From contig DCBC01000115.1 of the NCBI GenBank assembly GCA_002313335.1, positions 1 to 5,536 on the forward strand: a DNA stretch of 5,536 bases, read 5' to 3'. The notes below the pieces were generated by a model, which worked only from the letters and a program-made list of their open reading frames with translations, did not search any database and was not told the DNA's origin. Positions 1-5,536 of this stretch are shown piece after piece. Each line of letters starts with the position of its first letter. Within the stretch, counting starts at the first letter, position 1. This stretch comes from Porticoccaceae bacterium UBA1117 (GTDB lineage: Bacteria; Pseudomonadota; Gammaproteobacteria; Pseudomonadales; Porticoccaceae). The translations under genes and the position numbers were made by a program.

Positions 1-1968
1 CCTTCATCCGGTCTGAGTAAAAAACCGCCGAAGTGGGTTATGGCAGGCTCTTTAATGGAGACTACCAAGCAGTACGCACTCAATGTGGCGAAGATTGATC
101 CAGAGTGGCTTGAATCATTAGCATCGCATTTAGTGAAGAAGAGCCATAGTGAGCCTTTTTATCACCATAAATCTGGTCAGGTAATGGCTAAGGAGCGACA
201 GACACTGTTCGGTCTGAGTATTGTTGAAGGTAAACGGGTGGTATATGGCAAGATTGCACCTATCGATGCTAGAAAGATTTTTATACAGCAGGCTCTGGTA
301 GAAGATGGTTATCGTGGCAAAGGTCAATTTTATGCACATAATCAGGGACTAGTCACTGAGTTACAGGCTTTAGAGGATCGCTTTCGTCGCCGAGATTTAT
401 TGGCTGAGCAGATGGTTATTTACAACCATTATGATCAGCGTGTCCCATCATCTGTATATAACTTGCCTGATTTTGAGAAATGGCGCAAGACATCTGAGAT
501 AGACGATTCTCAGCTCTTATATATGAGTAAAACGTCGCTATTATTACGAAATTTGGAGGCCAGTGAGGAAGCGCAATTCCCTCAGGAGCTATTAATAGAT
601 GACTTCGAATACAGCCTTCGATATCACTTTCAACCGGGTCATACTGAAGACGGTGTTAGCTTAATTTTGCCTTTAGCGTTATTGCACCAATCACCACGAT
701 ACTTTTTCGACTGGTTGGTGCCAGGCATGTTACGTGACAAATGTATTGCGTTAGTCAAGGGGCTGCCAAAAAATATTCGACGTACATTCGTACCTGTGCC
801 TGATTATGTTGACAAGGTATTGCTTAATATTAGCGCTCAAGATCGACCTCTAACCGAGGTTTTAGGTGAACAGTTACACAAATTAACGGGACAAAAGATA
901 TCGAGCGAAAGCTGGAATCTCGATAATCTTGATTCTTGGTATCGGATGAACTTTATTTTGCAGGACGATCAAGGTCAGCTGATTGGTATGGCCAGAGATC
1001 TCAGCCAATTGCGTAAAGATTTTAAGCAACGGATCAATAATAGCTTGGCTGAATCAGCTGAAGAGACCATTGCGCGAAATAATATTACGCAGTGGGACTT
1101 CGGAGAGCTACCCATTGAGGTGGTTTTGCCGCGTGGAAATATGAATATTAAGGCGTGGCCAGCACTGCGAGATCATCAAGATTCAGTGGCCATTGAACTG
1201 ATTGATAACCCTGCTGTTGCCGAAGCTATTTCAATGGACGGACAATTGCGTCTGGCGGTTTTGCGAGGAAAAGATCAGTGTAAATACCTTGGTAAAGATT
1301 TGTTGCGAGGAAAAGAATTGCAACTAAAAGCCGCTGGTTTGATTTCTCGAGAGACCATTGTGCCGGCCATTATTTTGGCCAGCTTTAAGCAAGCTATGTT
1401 TTCAAAGAACGCTGTGATCAGGGATCAGCATGAATTCGATAATTGTTATACGACAGGTATAGGACAGGTTGTAGAATTTGCTCGACGGCATGGTGATGCC
1501 ATTGAATCAGTATTGGCATCATTGCATGTTCAGCAGCAACGCATAAGGTCAATGTCAGTGAGTGAGCAGAGCGCTAAAGAAGATGTTTTGGCCCAAATAA
1601 ACTGGTTATTTTCAGCTCAAACACTCGCGCAAGCATCGGTAGAGGATATCTCACAATACTCACGATATGTTCGCGCAATAGACTTTAGAATTGGAAAAGT
1701 ATTGTCACACGTTCAAAAGGATTATGAGTACACTAAGGCTATTCGGTCTTTTGTAGAGCCGCTAGAAAAATTTGAGGCAAAAAAATATCTCATATCGCCT
1801 GAACTTACGCAGTCTTTACGTGAATTTCGATGGCTAATTGAGGAATTTCGGGTCTCTCTTTTTGCTCAGCAGCTTAAGACCAGAAGGCCGGTTTCGGAAA
1901 AACGTTTAGCCGCACGATGGTCAGATTTAAGCGATCAGCTAAGGCGAGTTGCACCGGATTACATATAG
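1..1968 (+). CDS. hrpA: ATP-dependent RNA helicase HrpA, C-terminal part (5' end outside window)
   Basis: The reading frame is open from base 1 to TAG at 1966-1968 and encodes about 655 visible residues. The ATG at 40 is internal: the codons before it already read in frame as SGLSKKPPKWVMAGSLMETT. That is the HrpA segment where the OB-fold ends and the large C-terminal DUF3418 region begins. Other family-like blocks are AKIDPEWLE, SEPFYHHKSGQVMA (around residues 50-63), and near the end FRWLIEEFRVSLFAQQL followed by PVSEKRL. HrpA proteins are about 1300 residues, so the DEAH RecA-like domains, winged helix and ratchet domain lie upstream of the window and cannot be checked here. HrpA is a cytoplasmic DEAH-box NTP-dependent RNA helicase, linked in E. 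coli to fimbrial mRNA processing and to rescue of stalled ribosomes. No frameshift or internal stop is seen and the C-terminus looks complete. The family call is secure; the specific role in this organism is inferred. Confidence 0.95.
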   Translation, partial: PSSGLSKKPPKWVMAGSLMETTKQYALNVAKIDPEWLESLASHLVKKSHSEPFYHHKSGQVMAKERQTLFGLSIVEGKRVVYGKIAPIDARKIFIQQALVEDGYRGKGQFYAHNQGLVTELQALEDRFRRRDLLAEQMVIYNHYDQRVPSSVYNLPDFEKWRKTSEIDDSQLLYMSKTSLLLRNLEASEEAQFPQELLIDDFEYSLRYHFQPGHTEDGVSLILPLALLHQSPRYFFDWLVPGMLRDKCIALVKGLPKNIRRTFVPVPDYVDKVLLNISAQDRPLTEVLGEQLHKLTGQKISSESWNLDNLDSWYRMNFILQDDQGQLIGMARDLSQLRKDFKQRINNSLAESAEETIARNNITQWDFGELPIEVVLPRGNMNIKAWPALRDHQDSVAIELIDNPAVAEAISMDGQLRLAVLRGKDQCKYLGKDLLRGKELQLKAAGLISRETIVPAIILASFKQAMFSKNAVIRDQHEFDNCYTTGIGQVVEFARRHGDAIESVLASLHVQQQRIRSMSVSEQSAKEDVLAQINWLFSAQTLAQASVEDISQYSRYVRAIDFRIGKVLSHVQKDYEYTKAIRSFVEPLEKFEAKKYLISPELTQSLREFRWLIEEFRVSLFAQQLKTRRPVSEKRLAARWSDLSDQLRRVAPDYI

Positions 1969-1978
1969 TCTGTGACTT

Positions 1979-2004
1979 GAGTCTCATATAACTGGCTGAG
2001 ACGC
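1979..2004. other. Small inverted repeat downstream of hrpA
   Basis: Perfect 6-base arms GTCTCA (1981-1986) and TGAGAC (1997-2002) flank a 10-base spacer, 12 bases after the hrpA stop. It could form a short hairpin at the 3' end of the hrpA transcript. No T-run follows it on either strand, so it does not meet the usual picture of an intrinsic terminator. It may be a 3'-end stabilising structure or chance. Confidence 0.25.
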
Positions 2005-2038
2005 TCCAACAAATGAACACTATTGAATAGCTCTGGAG

Positions 2039-2044
2039 TATACT
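2039..2044 (+). promoter_or_regulatory. Possible -10 element upstream of the mlaA-family gene
   Basis: TATACT matches the TATAAT consensus at five of six positions and lies 42 bases before the ATG at 2087. No good -35 hexamer sits at the usual distance; the nearest candidate, TGAACA at 2014-2019, has a 19-base spacer. TATACT followed by T also resembles sigma-S-type -10 regions, but the C expected immediately upstream is a G here. This is only a candidate; it rests on one hexamer. Confidence 0.2.
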
Positions 2045-2086
2045 TGTGGGCTACTGAGTAATTAGAGATGTGAGTCTAAGTAAAAA

Positions 2087-2788
2087 ATGTTAAAACTGAT
2101 TTTAGTAACACTGCTTCTTATGATGGCCAACTTTACGTTTAGTGAGGAGGCTGATGAGGCTGATCCCTTTGAAGAGGTTAATAGAGTATTTTATGAGCTC
2201 AACTTCAATCTGTTGGACCCAGTGGTTATCAGACCTATTGCTATTATCTATGATGACCTCACGCCTAAGCCTATCCGTCAAGGATTTAGAAATTTCTTTT
2301 CCAACTTAGATGAAATCCCGAGTCTAGTTAATAATGTCTTGCAAGGTAAATTTGGTCAAGCCGCCAATAATGCCGAGCGTTTTCTGATGAATACAACATT
2401 GGGTTTGGGTGGTTTTTTAGATATTGCAAAACGAGCGGGCCTGCAGCCAGGGGAAGACGAAGATTTTGGTCAAACACTAGCGGTTTGGGGTGTTCCTGAC
2501 GGGCCTTATTTGATGCTGCCCTTTTTTGGTCCATCTACCTTGCGAGATGCACCGTCAAACTTTGTTGATAGCTTGCTTGATCCGTTTAGTTATAATGATA
2601 GCCTTCCTGTCCGTGTTGTCATAAAAGGCATCGATTTAATTGCTTTACGGGCTGATTTATTAGGTATTGATGATGTTATTAGCGGCGATAAATATTTGTT
2701 TATAAGGGATGTTTATCTGCAAAATAGGGAGTATGTTATCAGTGATGGGGCTATTGATGATGATTTTGATGATTTAGACGATTATTAG
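2087..2788 (+). CDS. mlaA: MlaA/VacJ-family outer-membrane lipid asymmetry protein, without a lipobox cysteine
   Basis: This 233-residue protein matches the MlaA (VacJ) family along its length. Family blocks are DPFEEVNR (26-33), the NFNLLDP motif (39-45), RPIA (49-52), NFFSNLDE (69-76), RFLMNTTLGLGGFLD (98-112), FGQTLAVWGVPDGPYLMLPFFGPSTLRD (127-154, cited as a region) and a C-terminal RDVYLQNREY (207-216). In E. coli, MlaA sits in the outer membrane with porins and removes mislocalised phospholipids from the outer leaflet, passing them to MlaC and MlaFEDB. The N-terminus has a hydrophobic signal segment (residues 2-18) with likely signal peptidase I cleavage near Ser19 (TFS/EE). E. coli MlaA is a lipoprotein, but this protein contains no cysteine at all. 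The C-terminus is strongly acidic (seven Asp in residues 223-233). ATG 2087 is the first start after an in-frame stop at 2081, and the Shine-Dalgarno match is poor. No other mla gene is in the window. Family call is firm; export mode is inferred. Confidence 0.93.
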   Translation: MLKLILVTLLLMMANFTFSEEADEADPFEEVNRVFYELNFNLLDPVVIRPIAIIYDDLTPKPIRQGFRNFFSNLDEIPSLVNNVLQGKFGQAANNAERFLMNTTLGLGGFLDIAKRAGLQPGEDEDFGQTLAVWGVPDGPYLMLPFFGPSTLRDAPSNFVDSLLDPFSYNDSLPVRVVIKGIDLIALRADLLGIDDVISGDKYLFIRDVYLQNREYVISDGAIDDDFDDLDDY

Positions 2789-2803
2789 AATAAGCCAGTC
2801 ACA

Positions 2804-2831
2804 TTGAGATTTTGCACAACTGTTTTATGTT
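2804..2831 (+). promoter_or_regulatory. Candidate promoter for the phosphatase-STAS pair
   Basis: TTGAGA (2804-2809, five of six matches to the -35 consensus) is followed after 16 bases by TATGTT (2826-2831, four of six matches to the -10 consensus). It lies in the 93-base gap after the mlaA-family stop. A transcript from here would have a leader of roughly 45 bases before ATG 2882. A second AT-rich box, TATAAG (2855-2860), is an alternative -10 without a good -35. The pair may also be co-transcribed from mlaA. Not tested. Confidence 0.27.
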
Positions 2832-2881
2832 ACTGTTTGTATTAGACCAACAATTATAAGATATTACTAAGTCGAGTTCCC

Positions 2882-4066
2882 ATGGGTGAAGTTAAAAGCG
2901 CAGTCTTTCTCATTGGTGAGAAAAACACAAAGCTTGAACGGCTAATGTCAAAAATAGAGGAGAATGGTCGCCTTTGTAGGCATCTTTCTGATCTTAATGA
3001 GCTTTCTACAGTGTGCGAAGATGAATTTTCGCAGATCGTCGCGTTTTTTCCATCTCAGGGTATGCTTGAAGATTTATCCAGCAGCGGGTTACTCAAAGAC
3101 TACGCCGCTAGACACTTGTTAACAGTGGTTCTTGATGACCTTTTTCACCCCACAGCCATCGATTTTTTTCGGCTCGGTGTGGCCGATGTTTGGTTTGACA
3201 AGATGTCCAACCTAGAGCTGTCAGAGTCCTTTGATCGGCTTGAAGAGTTGGCAGATTCGCGCCTTCAGCGCGCGTCCTATGGTCAGCGTCTAGAAACAGC
3301 CAATTCAGAACTTCAAGAAAGTCTCCATATGTTAAAGCAGGATCAGCTCGCAGGGCTTGAGGTTCAGAAAAGCCTAATGCCGGAGAGTCCTCTATGCTTT
3401 TTCGACTATGAAATATCGCACTCTGTCACTCCATCTCTTTATCTAAGTGGAGATTTTGTAGGTTATGACTTTGTGCTTGATCGTTATTTAGTGTTTTATT
3501 TTGCTGATGTTTCTGGACATGGCGCCTCATCGGCTTTTGTGACCGTTTTACTGAGGTTTATGATTGGCCGAGTAATCAGGAGGCATGTCACGGAAAGTGA
3601 CTACGAGGCGCTCAATGCGGCTCCTGAGGGGCTCTTAGAGCATGTAAACAAACAAATTCTAGCAACTGGGCTGGGGAAGCACCTGACCATCGTTGCCGGC
3701 TGCCTAGATACTAAAAAAAGTACGTTGCGTTATGTGGTGGGCGCTCAATTACCTCGCCCCATACTGATTGTTGATGGCGAAGCCAATTACTTACCGGGAA
3801 AAGGTAAGCCTGTGGGCATCTTTGAAGATGCATCTTGGGAGGTGGAACAAATAGTACTTCCTGAGCACTGTGCTTTGGTACTCTTGTCAGACGGCGTTTT
3901 TGATTTAGTTCCGGATAAAGACTTGGTTGATAAAGAAAAAACATTATTACGTTTTCTTGCTCGCCGTTCACGGACTCTTGAATCTCTCAAAGATGCTCTG
4001 TCCGTTGATTTTTTGGAAGATCCTCAAGATGACGTGTCTATGTGTCTTCTAACCAGGGGTATGTAG
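2882..4066 (+). CDS. Pseudo-receiver / SpoIIE-type (PP2C) serine phosphatase, partner-switching regulator
   Basis: The 394-residue soluble protein has three parts. Residues 1-110 look like a receiver fold (beta strand AVFLIGE at 7-13, GVADVWFDK at 99-107), but key positions are altered: the acidic pair reads Gly12-Glu13, the phosphoacceptor Asp position at the end of strand 3 (QIVAFF, 51-56) is Phe, and the conserved Lys position is about Asp106. Residues about 113-165 form a charged helical, probably coiled-coil linker ending in DQLAGLEVQKSLMP, a motif typical of this phosphatase class. Residues about 170-394 are the SpoIIE/PP2C domain, with the metal-binding acids in place: SGD (Asp191), ADVSGHG (Asp209), LLSDGVFD (Asp337) and DDVS (Asp383/384). 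The catalytic domain therefore looks active, and its likely substrate is the phosphorylated STAS protein encoded one base downstream. No HATPase kinase domain is fused, unlike HsbR-type proteins. ATG 2882 is kept because the first beta strand follows directly, although its ribosome site is weak. Function is inferred from family and context. Confidence 0.9.
   Translation: MGEVKSAVFLIGEKNTKLERLMSKIEENGRLCRHLSDLNELSTVCEDEFSQIVAFFPSQGMLEDLSSSGLLKDYAARHLLTVVLDDLFHPTAIDFFRLGVADVWFDKMSNLELSESFDRLEELADSRLQRASYGQRLETANSELQESLHMLKQDQLAGLEVQKSLMPESPLCFFDYEISHSVTPSLYLSGDFVGYDFVLDRYLVFYFADVSGHGASSAFVTVLLRFMIGRVIRRHVTESDYEALNAAPEGLLEHVNKQILATGLGKHLTIVAGCLDTKKSTLRYVVGAQLPRPILIVDGEANYLPGKGKPVGIFEDASWEVEQIVLPEHCALVLLSDGVFDLVPDKDLVDKEKTLLRFLARRSRTLESLKDALSVDFLEDPQDDVSMCLLTRGM
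4055..4060 (+). promoter_or_regulatory. Ribosome binding site supporting the TTG start of the STAS gene
   Basis: AGGGGT lies seven bases before TTG 4068, inside the last codons of the phosphatase gene. An in-frame stop (TAA, 4050-4052) precedes it, and no ATG or GTG codon in this frame lies between that stop and 4068. The ATG at 4061 is in the phosphatase frame and is followed at once by TAG. The good spacing makes TTG 4068 the best start and suggests translation coupled to the phosphatase. Confidence 0.65.
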
Positions 4067-4067
4067 C

Positions 4068-4559
4068 TTGAATTCTGGGAAAATACTGGTCTCCAATCAA
4101 CGTGGCAATTACCTGTTGAAGTTTACTGGCGATGTTCGCGTTACATTATGTGGAACGTTAAATCGTTATATCGAGACTATCTTTGGAAGCAAAGCTGTAG
4201 AAAGAGTTGTTGTCGATATGCTTGATGCGGAGGGGTTGGATAGCACAACTCTTGGTTTGTTGGCAAAGTTAGGTCTGCATTGTCGGAAACAGTATGGGCT
4301 AAACATTGAGGTTTTTTGTCAAAACTCTAGTATTCTTAGAACGTTAGAAAGCATGAGCTTTGATGAGATTTTTGATATTTTTGACCACGTGCCTGTGCTT
4401 GACACAAACACAGACTTGCGCGAAATAGACTTGCAGAAATTGCCGGTCAATGAAATTCGCGAACAGGTCTTAGAAGCACACAAGGTGCTTGTCCAACTAA
4501 GTTCCGATAATCAGCACCAGTTTAAAGATTTGATCACGGCACTTGAGTTCGATCGATAA
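4068..4559 (+). CDS. STAS-domain protein, anti-sigma-factor-antagonist-like
   Basis: The 163-residue cytoplasmic protein has a STAS domain over about residues 4-105. The strands read ILVSNQRGNYLLKFTGDVRV (6-25) and AVERVVVDML (43-52), followed by the signature AEGLDSTTLGLLAKL (54-68). Ser59 in the LDST motif occupies the position phosphorylated in SpoIIAA/RsbV-like proteins. The region from about 110 to 163 is a further, mostly helical tail (VNEIREQVLEAHKVLVQL) beyond the minimal domain of about 100-110 residues. It starts at TTG one base after the phosphatase stop, so the two are almost certainly one operon and an enzyme-substrate pair. In partner switching, the unphosphorylated STAS protein binds an anti-sigma factor or other target, and phosphorylation by a cognate kinase releases it. 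No kinase or sigma factor is in the window, so the output is unknown. HsbA of Pseudomonas is a comparable protein with biofilm/motility output, but orthology cannot be claimed. Confidence 0.88.
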   Translation: MNSGKILVSNQRGNYLLKFTGDVRVTLCGTLNRYIETIFGSKAVERVVVDMLDAEGLDSTTLGLLAKLGLHCRKQYGLNIEVFCQNSSILRTLESMSFDEIFDIFDHVPVLDTNTDLREIDLQKLPVNEIREQVLEAHKVLVQLSSDNQHQFKDLITALEFDR

Positions 4560-4566
4560 TCAACTC
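4545..4566. other. Imperfect hairpin centred on the abutting convergent stop codons
   Basis: GAGTT (4545-4549), a bulged C, then GAT (4551-4553) can pair with ATC (4559-4561) and AACTC (4562-4566) around a five-base loop, CGATA. The loop and the inner arm contain TAA 4557-4559 and the start of the reverse-strand TGA. No T-run follows on either strand and the stem is AT-rich with one bulge, so it is weak as an intrinsic terminator. It is nevertheless the only structure seen between the two convergent operons. Confidence 0.3.
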
Positions 4567-5006
4567 CCGTCTCTGGCATTAATTTTACAGCGAATGTAAT
4601 CACTGTGGAGGATATGCAGTAAATCGGCTACTCGGCGCATTATGCTTTCTTCATGTTTGTCTAAGTGACCGTCGGCGAAGGCGACCCGCCACATTCCCGT
4701 CATCAGTTCTAGCTTTTTCTGTTCATCAAAATGCTCATTAATTTCTCGGGTAAATTGATATAAAGAGGTTGCTTCAGTAACTTCTTCCCGAGATAGCATG
4801 ATCAGCTCGTCTATTTGCTCTTGGGTAGTGCCGAGCATACGGGAGAGCGTAGCGGTAATAGATGCAAGCTCTTGTTCGTCAAGATTACCATCGATAACCA
4901 TCACCTCAATCAATAGCGCCGCTGAAGCAATTTGCTCTGGTGTTGCTGAGTCTACGTCAGGTTCAATAACGTTTTTTGAGAAGAAATTTTTAATTTTATT
5001 AATCAT
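4560..5006 (-). CDS. TerB-family (tellurite-resistance-like) small protein, function unknown
   Basis: The 148-residue, largely helical, acidic protein has no signal peptide or membrane segment. Two similar motifs mark it as TerB-like: [10 protein letters not shown] (residues 37-46) and [10 protein letters not shown] (110-119). Each is a helix ending in a D-G-x-L-D-x-x-E turn that probably binds a metal ion, about 73 residues apart, as expected for the internally duplicated TerB fold. The TerB label comes from tellurite-resistance operons, but none of the other ter genes is here, so tellurite resistance should not be assumed. Its ATG (5004-5006) overlaps the transaldolase TGA (5003-5005) in an ATGA arrangement, with AAGAG about eight bases upstream as ribosome site inside the tal coding region. 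It is therefore co-transcribed and probably translationally coupled with tal. Its TGA (4560-4562) directly abuts the convergent STAS gene stop. Role unknown; calcium or other metal-dependent binding is only a family-based guess. Confidence 0.85.
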   Translation of the reverse strand: MINKIKNFFSKNVIEPDVDSATPEQIASAALLIEVMVIDGNLDEQELASITATLSRMLGTTQEQIDELIMLSREEVTEATSLYQFTREINEHFDEQKKLELMTGMWRVAFADGHLDKHEESIMRRVADLLHILHSDYIRCKINARDGS

Positions 5007-5536
5007 ATATTTAACTCTTTAAGCCAGCTCTCTAGTTTAACTTGATCGGCCACAAAGCTTCTGATTCCGTGGGAAAGTTTCTCAGTTGCCATGGGGTCAT
5101 TGTTTAATTCATAGCGGAATGACGCTTCATCACCCATGTTATAGGTTATTTTATCGCCAGTATTTTTAGCGTCTAGTTTGCGTTCCAGACTACCAAAATC
5201 TTCATCTAAAGCCTGTAACAGCTGGGGGCTAATGGTGAGTCGGTCACAGCCTGCTAGTTCTGTAATTTCACCCATATTTCTGAAACTTGCACCCATCACA
5301 ACGGTGTCGTATCCAGATTGTTTGTAGTAGTTGTAAATACGCGTTACTGACTGTACTCCTGGATCTTCGGCAGCGGTGTAGTCAGATTTACCTGTGTTAG
5401 CTTTATACCAGTCCAAAATTCTGCCTACAAACGGAGAGATTAAAAATGCGCCTGCGTCAGCTGCAGCGGCCGCTTGTGTAAAATTGAACAATAATGTTAG
5501 GTTACAGTTAATCCCTTCTTTTTCAAGTTGATGCGC
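5003..5536 (-). CDS. tal: Transaldolase, C-terminal part (5' end outside window)
   Basis: The reverse-strand frame is open to the window edge and gives 177 residues, beginning in frame at base 5536 with [17 protein letters not shown]. The TTG at 5489-5491 is an internal Leu codon, not a start. The sequence aligns closely with E. coli TalB from about residue 143 onward. Conserved substrate-site residues are present: NLT (TalB Asn154/Thr156), [12 protein letters not shown] (Ser176 and the phosphate-binding Arg181), AEDPGV, and VVMGASFRN (Arg228). Expected full length is about 319 residues. The Schiff-base lysine (TalB Lys132) and the N-terminal half lie beyond the window. The enzyme moves a dihydroxyacetone unit from sedoheptulose 7-phosphate to glyceraldehyde 3-phosphate, giving erythrose 4-phosphate and fructose 6-phosphate in the non-oxidative pentose phosphate pathway, in the cytoplasm. 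It is followed with a 4-base overlap by the TerB-like gene. No sign of decay is seen; this looks like the housekeeping form. Confidence 0.95.
   Translation of the reverse strand, partial: AHQLEKEGINCNLTLLFNFTQAAAAADAGAFLISPFVGRILDWYKANTGKSDYTAAEDPGVQSVTRIYNYYKQSGYDTVVMGASFRNMGEITELAGCDRLTISPQLLQALDEDFGSLERKLDAKNTGDKITYNMGDEASFRYELNNDPMATEKLSHGIRSFVADQVKLESWLKELNI

Noticed and set aside
130..339. Reverse-strand open frame inside hrpA
   Set aside because: It is a shadow of the strongly conserved HrpA coding frame and its translation resembles no known family.
1261..1316. 14-base direct repeat TTGCGAGGAAAAGA at 1261-1274 and 1303-1316 within hrpA
   Set aside because: The copies are 42 bases apart, in frame, and encode two LRGK segments of the protein. 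This is best explained by coding constraint or chance, with no sign of a mobile or regulatory repeat.
1979..2004. Rho-independent terminator after hrpA
   Set aside because: The stem is only six pairs with a 10-base loop and has no following T-run, so it is listed only as an inverted repeat.
2328..2534. Reverse-strand open frame inside the mlaA-family gene
   Set aside because: The plus-strand frame has clear MlaA motifs over the whole stretch; the antisense frame has no recognisable features or ribosome site.
3711..3990. Two overlapping reverse-strand open frames inside the phosphatase gene
   Set aside because: They overlap the conserved PP2C domain, including its metal-binding segment, and overlap each other in different frames, so they are shadows.
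4560..5006. Tellurite resistance determinant
   Set aside because: Only a TerB-like fold is present. No terA, terC, terD or terZ-like gene is nearby, so the resistance label is not supported.
4798..5022. Plus-strand open frame across the TerB-like gene
   Set aside because: It is the complement of the TerB-like coding sequence; its Ser/Ile-rich translation is typical of an antisense shadow.
1..5536. Defence island, mobile element, prophage or CRISPR array
   Set aside because: All six genes belong to chromosomal families in a compact layout; no transposase, integrase, spaced repeats or attachment-site-like duplication was seen.

Overview
The window looks like a chromosomal segment of a gammaproteobacterium, and everything recognisable in it is ordinary chromosomal content. 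The protein sequences resemble the Pseudomonas / marine Cellvibrionales side of the class. Base composition is moderate and leans AT-rich, judged by eye only. I see no insertion sequences, phage genes, tRNA or rRNA genes, or CRISPR arrays. Coding density is very high, and the longest non-coding gap is 118 bases.

Layout on the plus strand: (1) the C-terminal half of the DEAH-box RNA helicase HrpA, whose 5' part lies upstream of the window (1-1968). (2) After a 118-base gap, an MlaA/VacJ-family outer-membrane lipid-asymmetry protein that lacks the usual lipobox cysteine (2087-2788). (3) After a 93-base gap, a two-gene partner-switching unit: a degenerate receiver domain fused to a SpoIIE/PP2C-type serine phosphatase (2882-4066), then a STAS-domain anti-sigma-factor-antagonist-like protein that starts at TTG one base after the phosphatase stop (4068-4559). 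On the minus strand, reading toward them: (4) transaldolase, with its 5' end beyond the window (5003-5536), and (5) a small TerB-family protein (4560-5006) whose ATG overlaps the transaldolase stop. The two convergent units meet with no gap: TAA at 4557-4559 abuts the reverse-strand TGA at 4560-4562.

How the genes may work together: the phosphatase and STAS protein form a clear enzyme-substrate pair. The phosphatase should dephosphorylate a conserved serine (Ser59) of the STAS protein and so change which partner it binds. The matching kinase/anti-sigma partner is not in the window. From memory, an mlaA - receiver/phosphatase - STAS - tal neighbourhood also occurs in Pseudomonas (around PA2800-PA2796 in P. 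aeruginosa), so this looks like a conserved gammaproteobacterial block rather than a new island. Transaldolase is a housekeeping pentose-phosphate enzyme, and the TerB-like protein coupled to it has no known function. I did not find a convincing, wholly undescribed system. The most interesting points are the pseudo-receiver phosphatase with its orphan STAS partner, the cysteine-less MlaA, and the coupled TerB-like gene.
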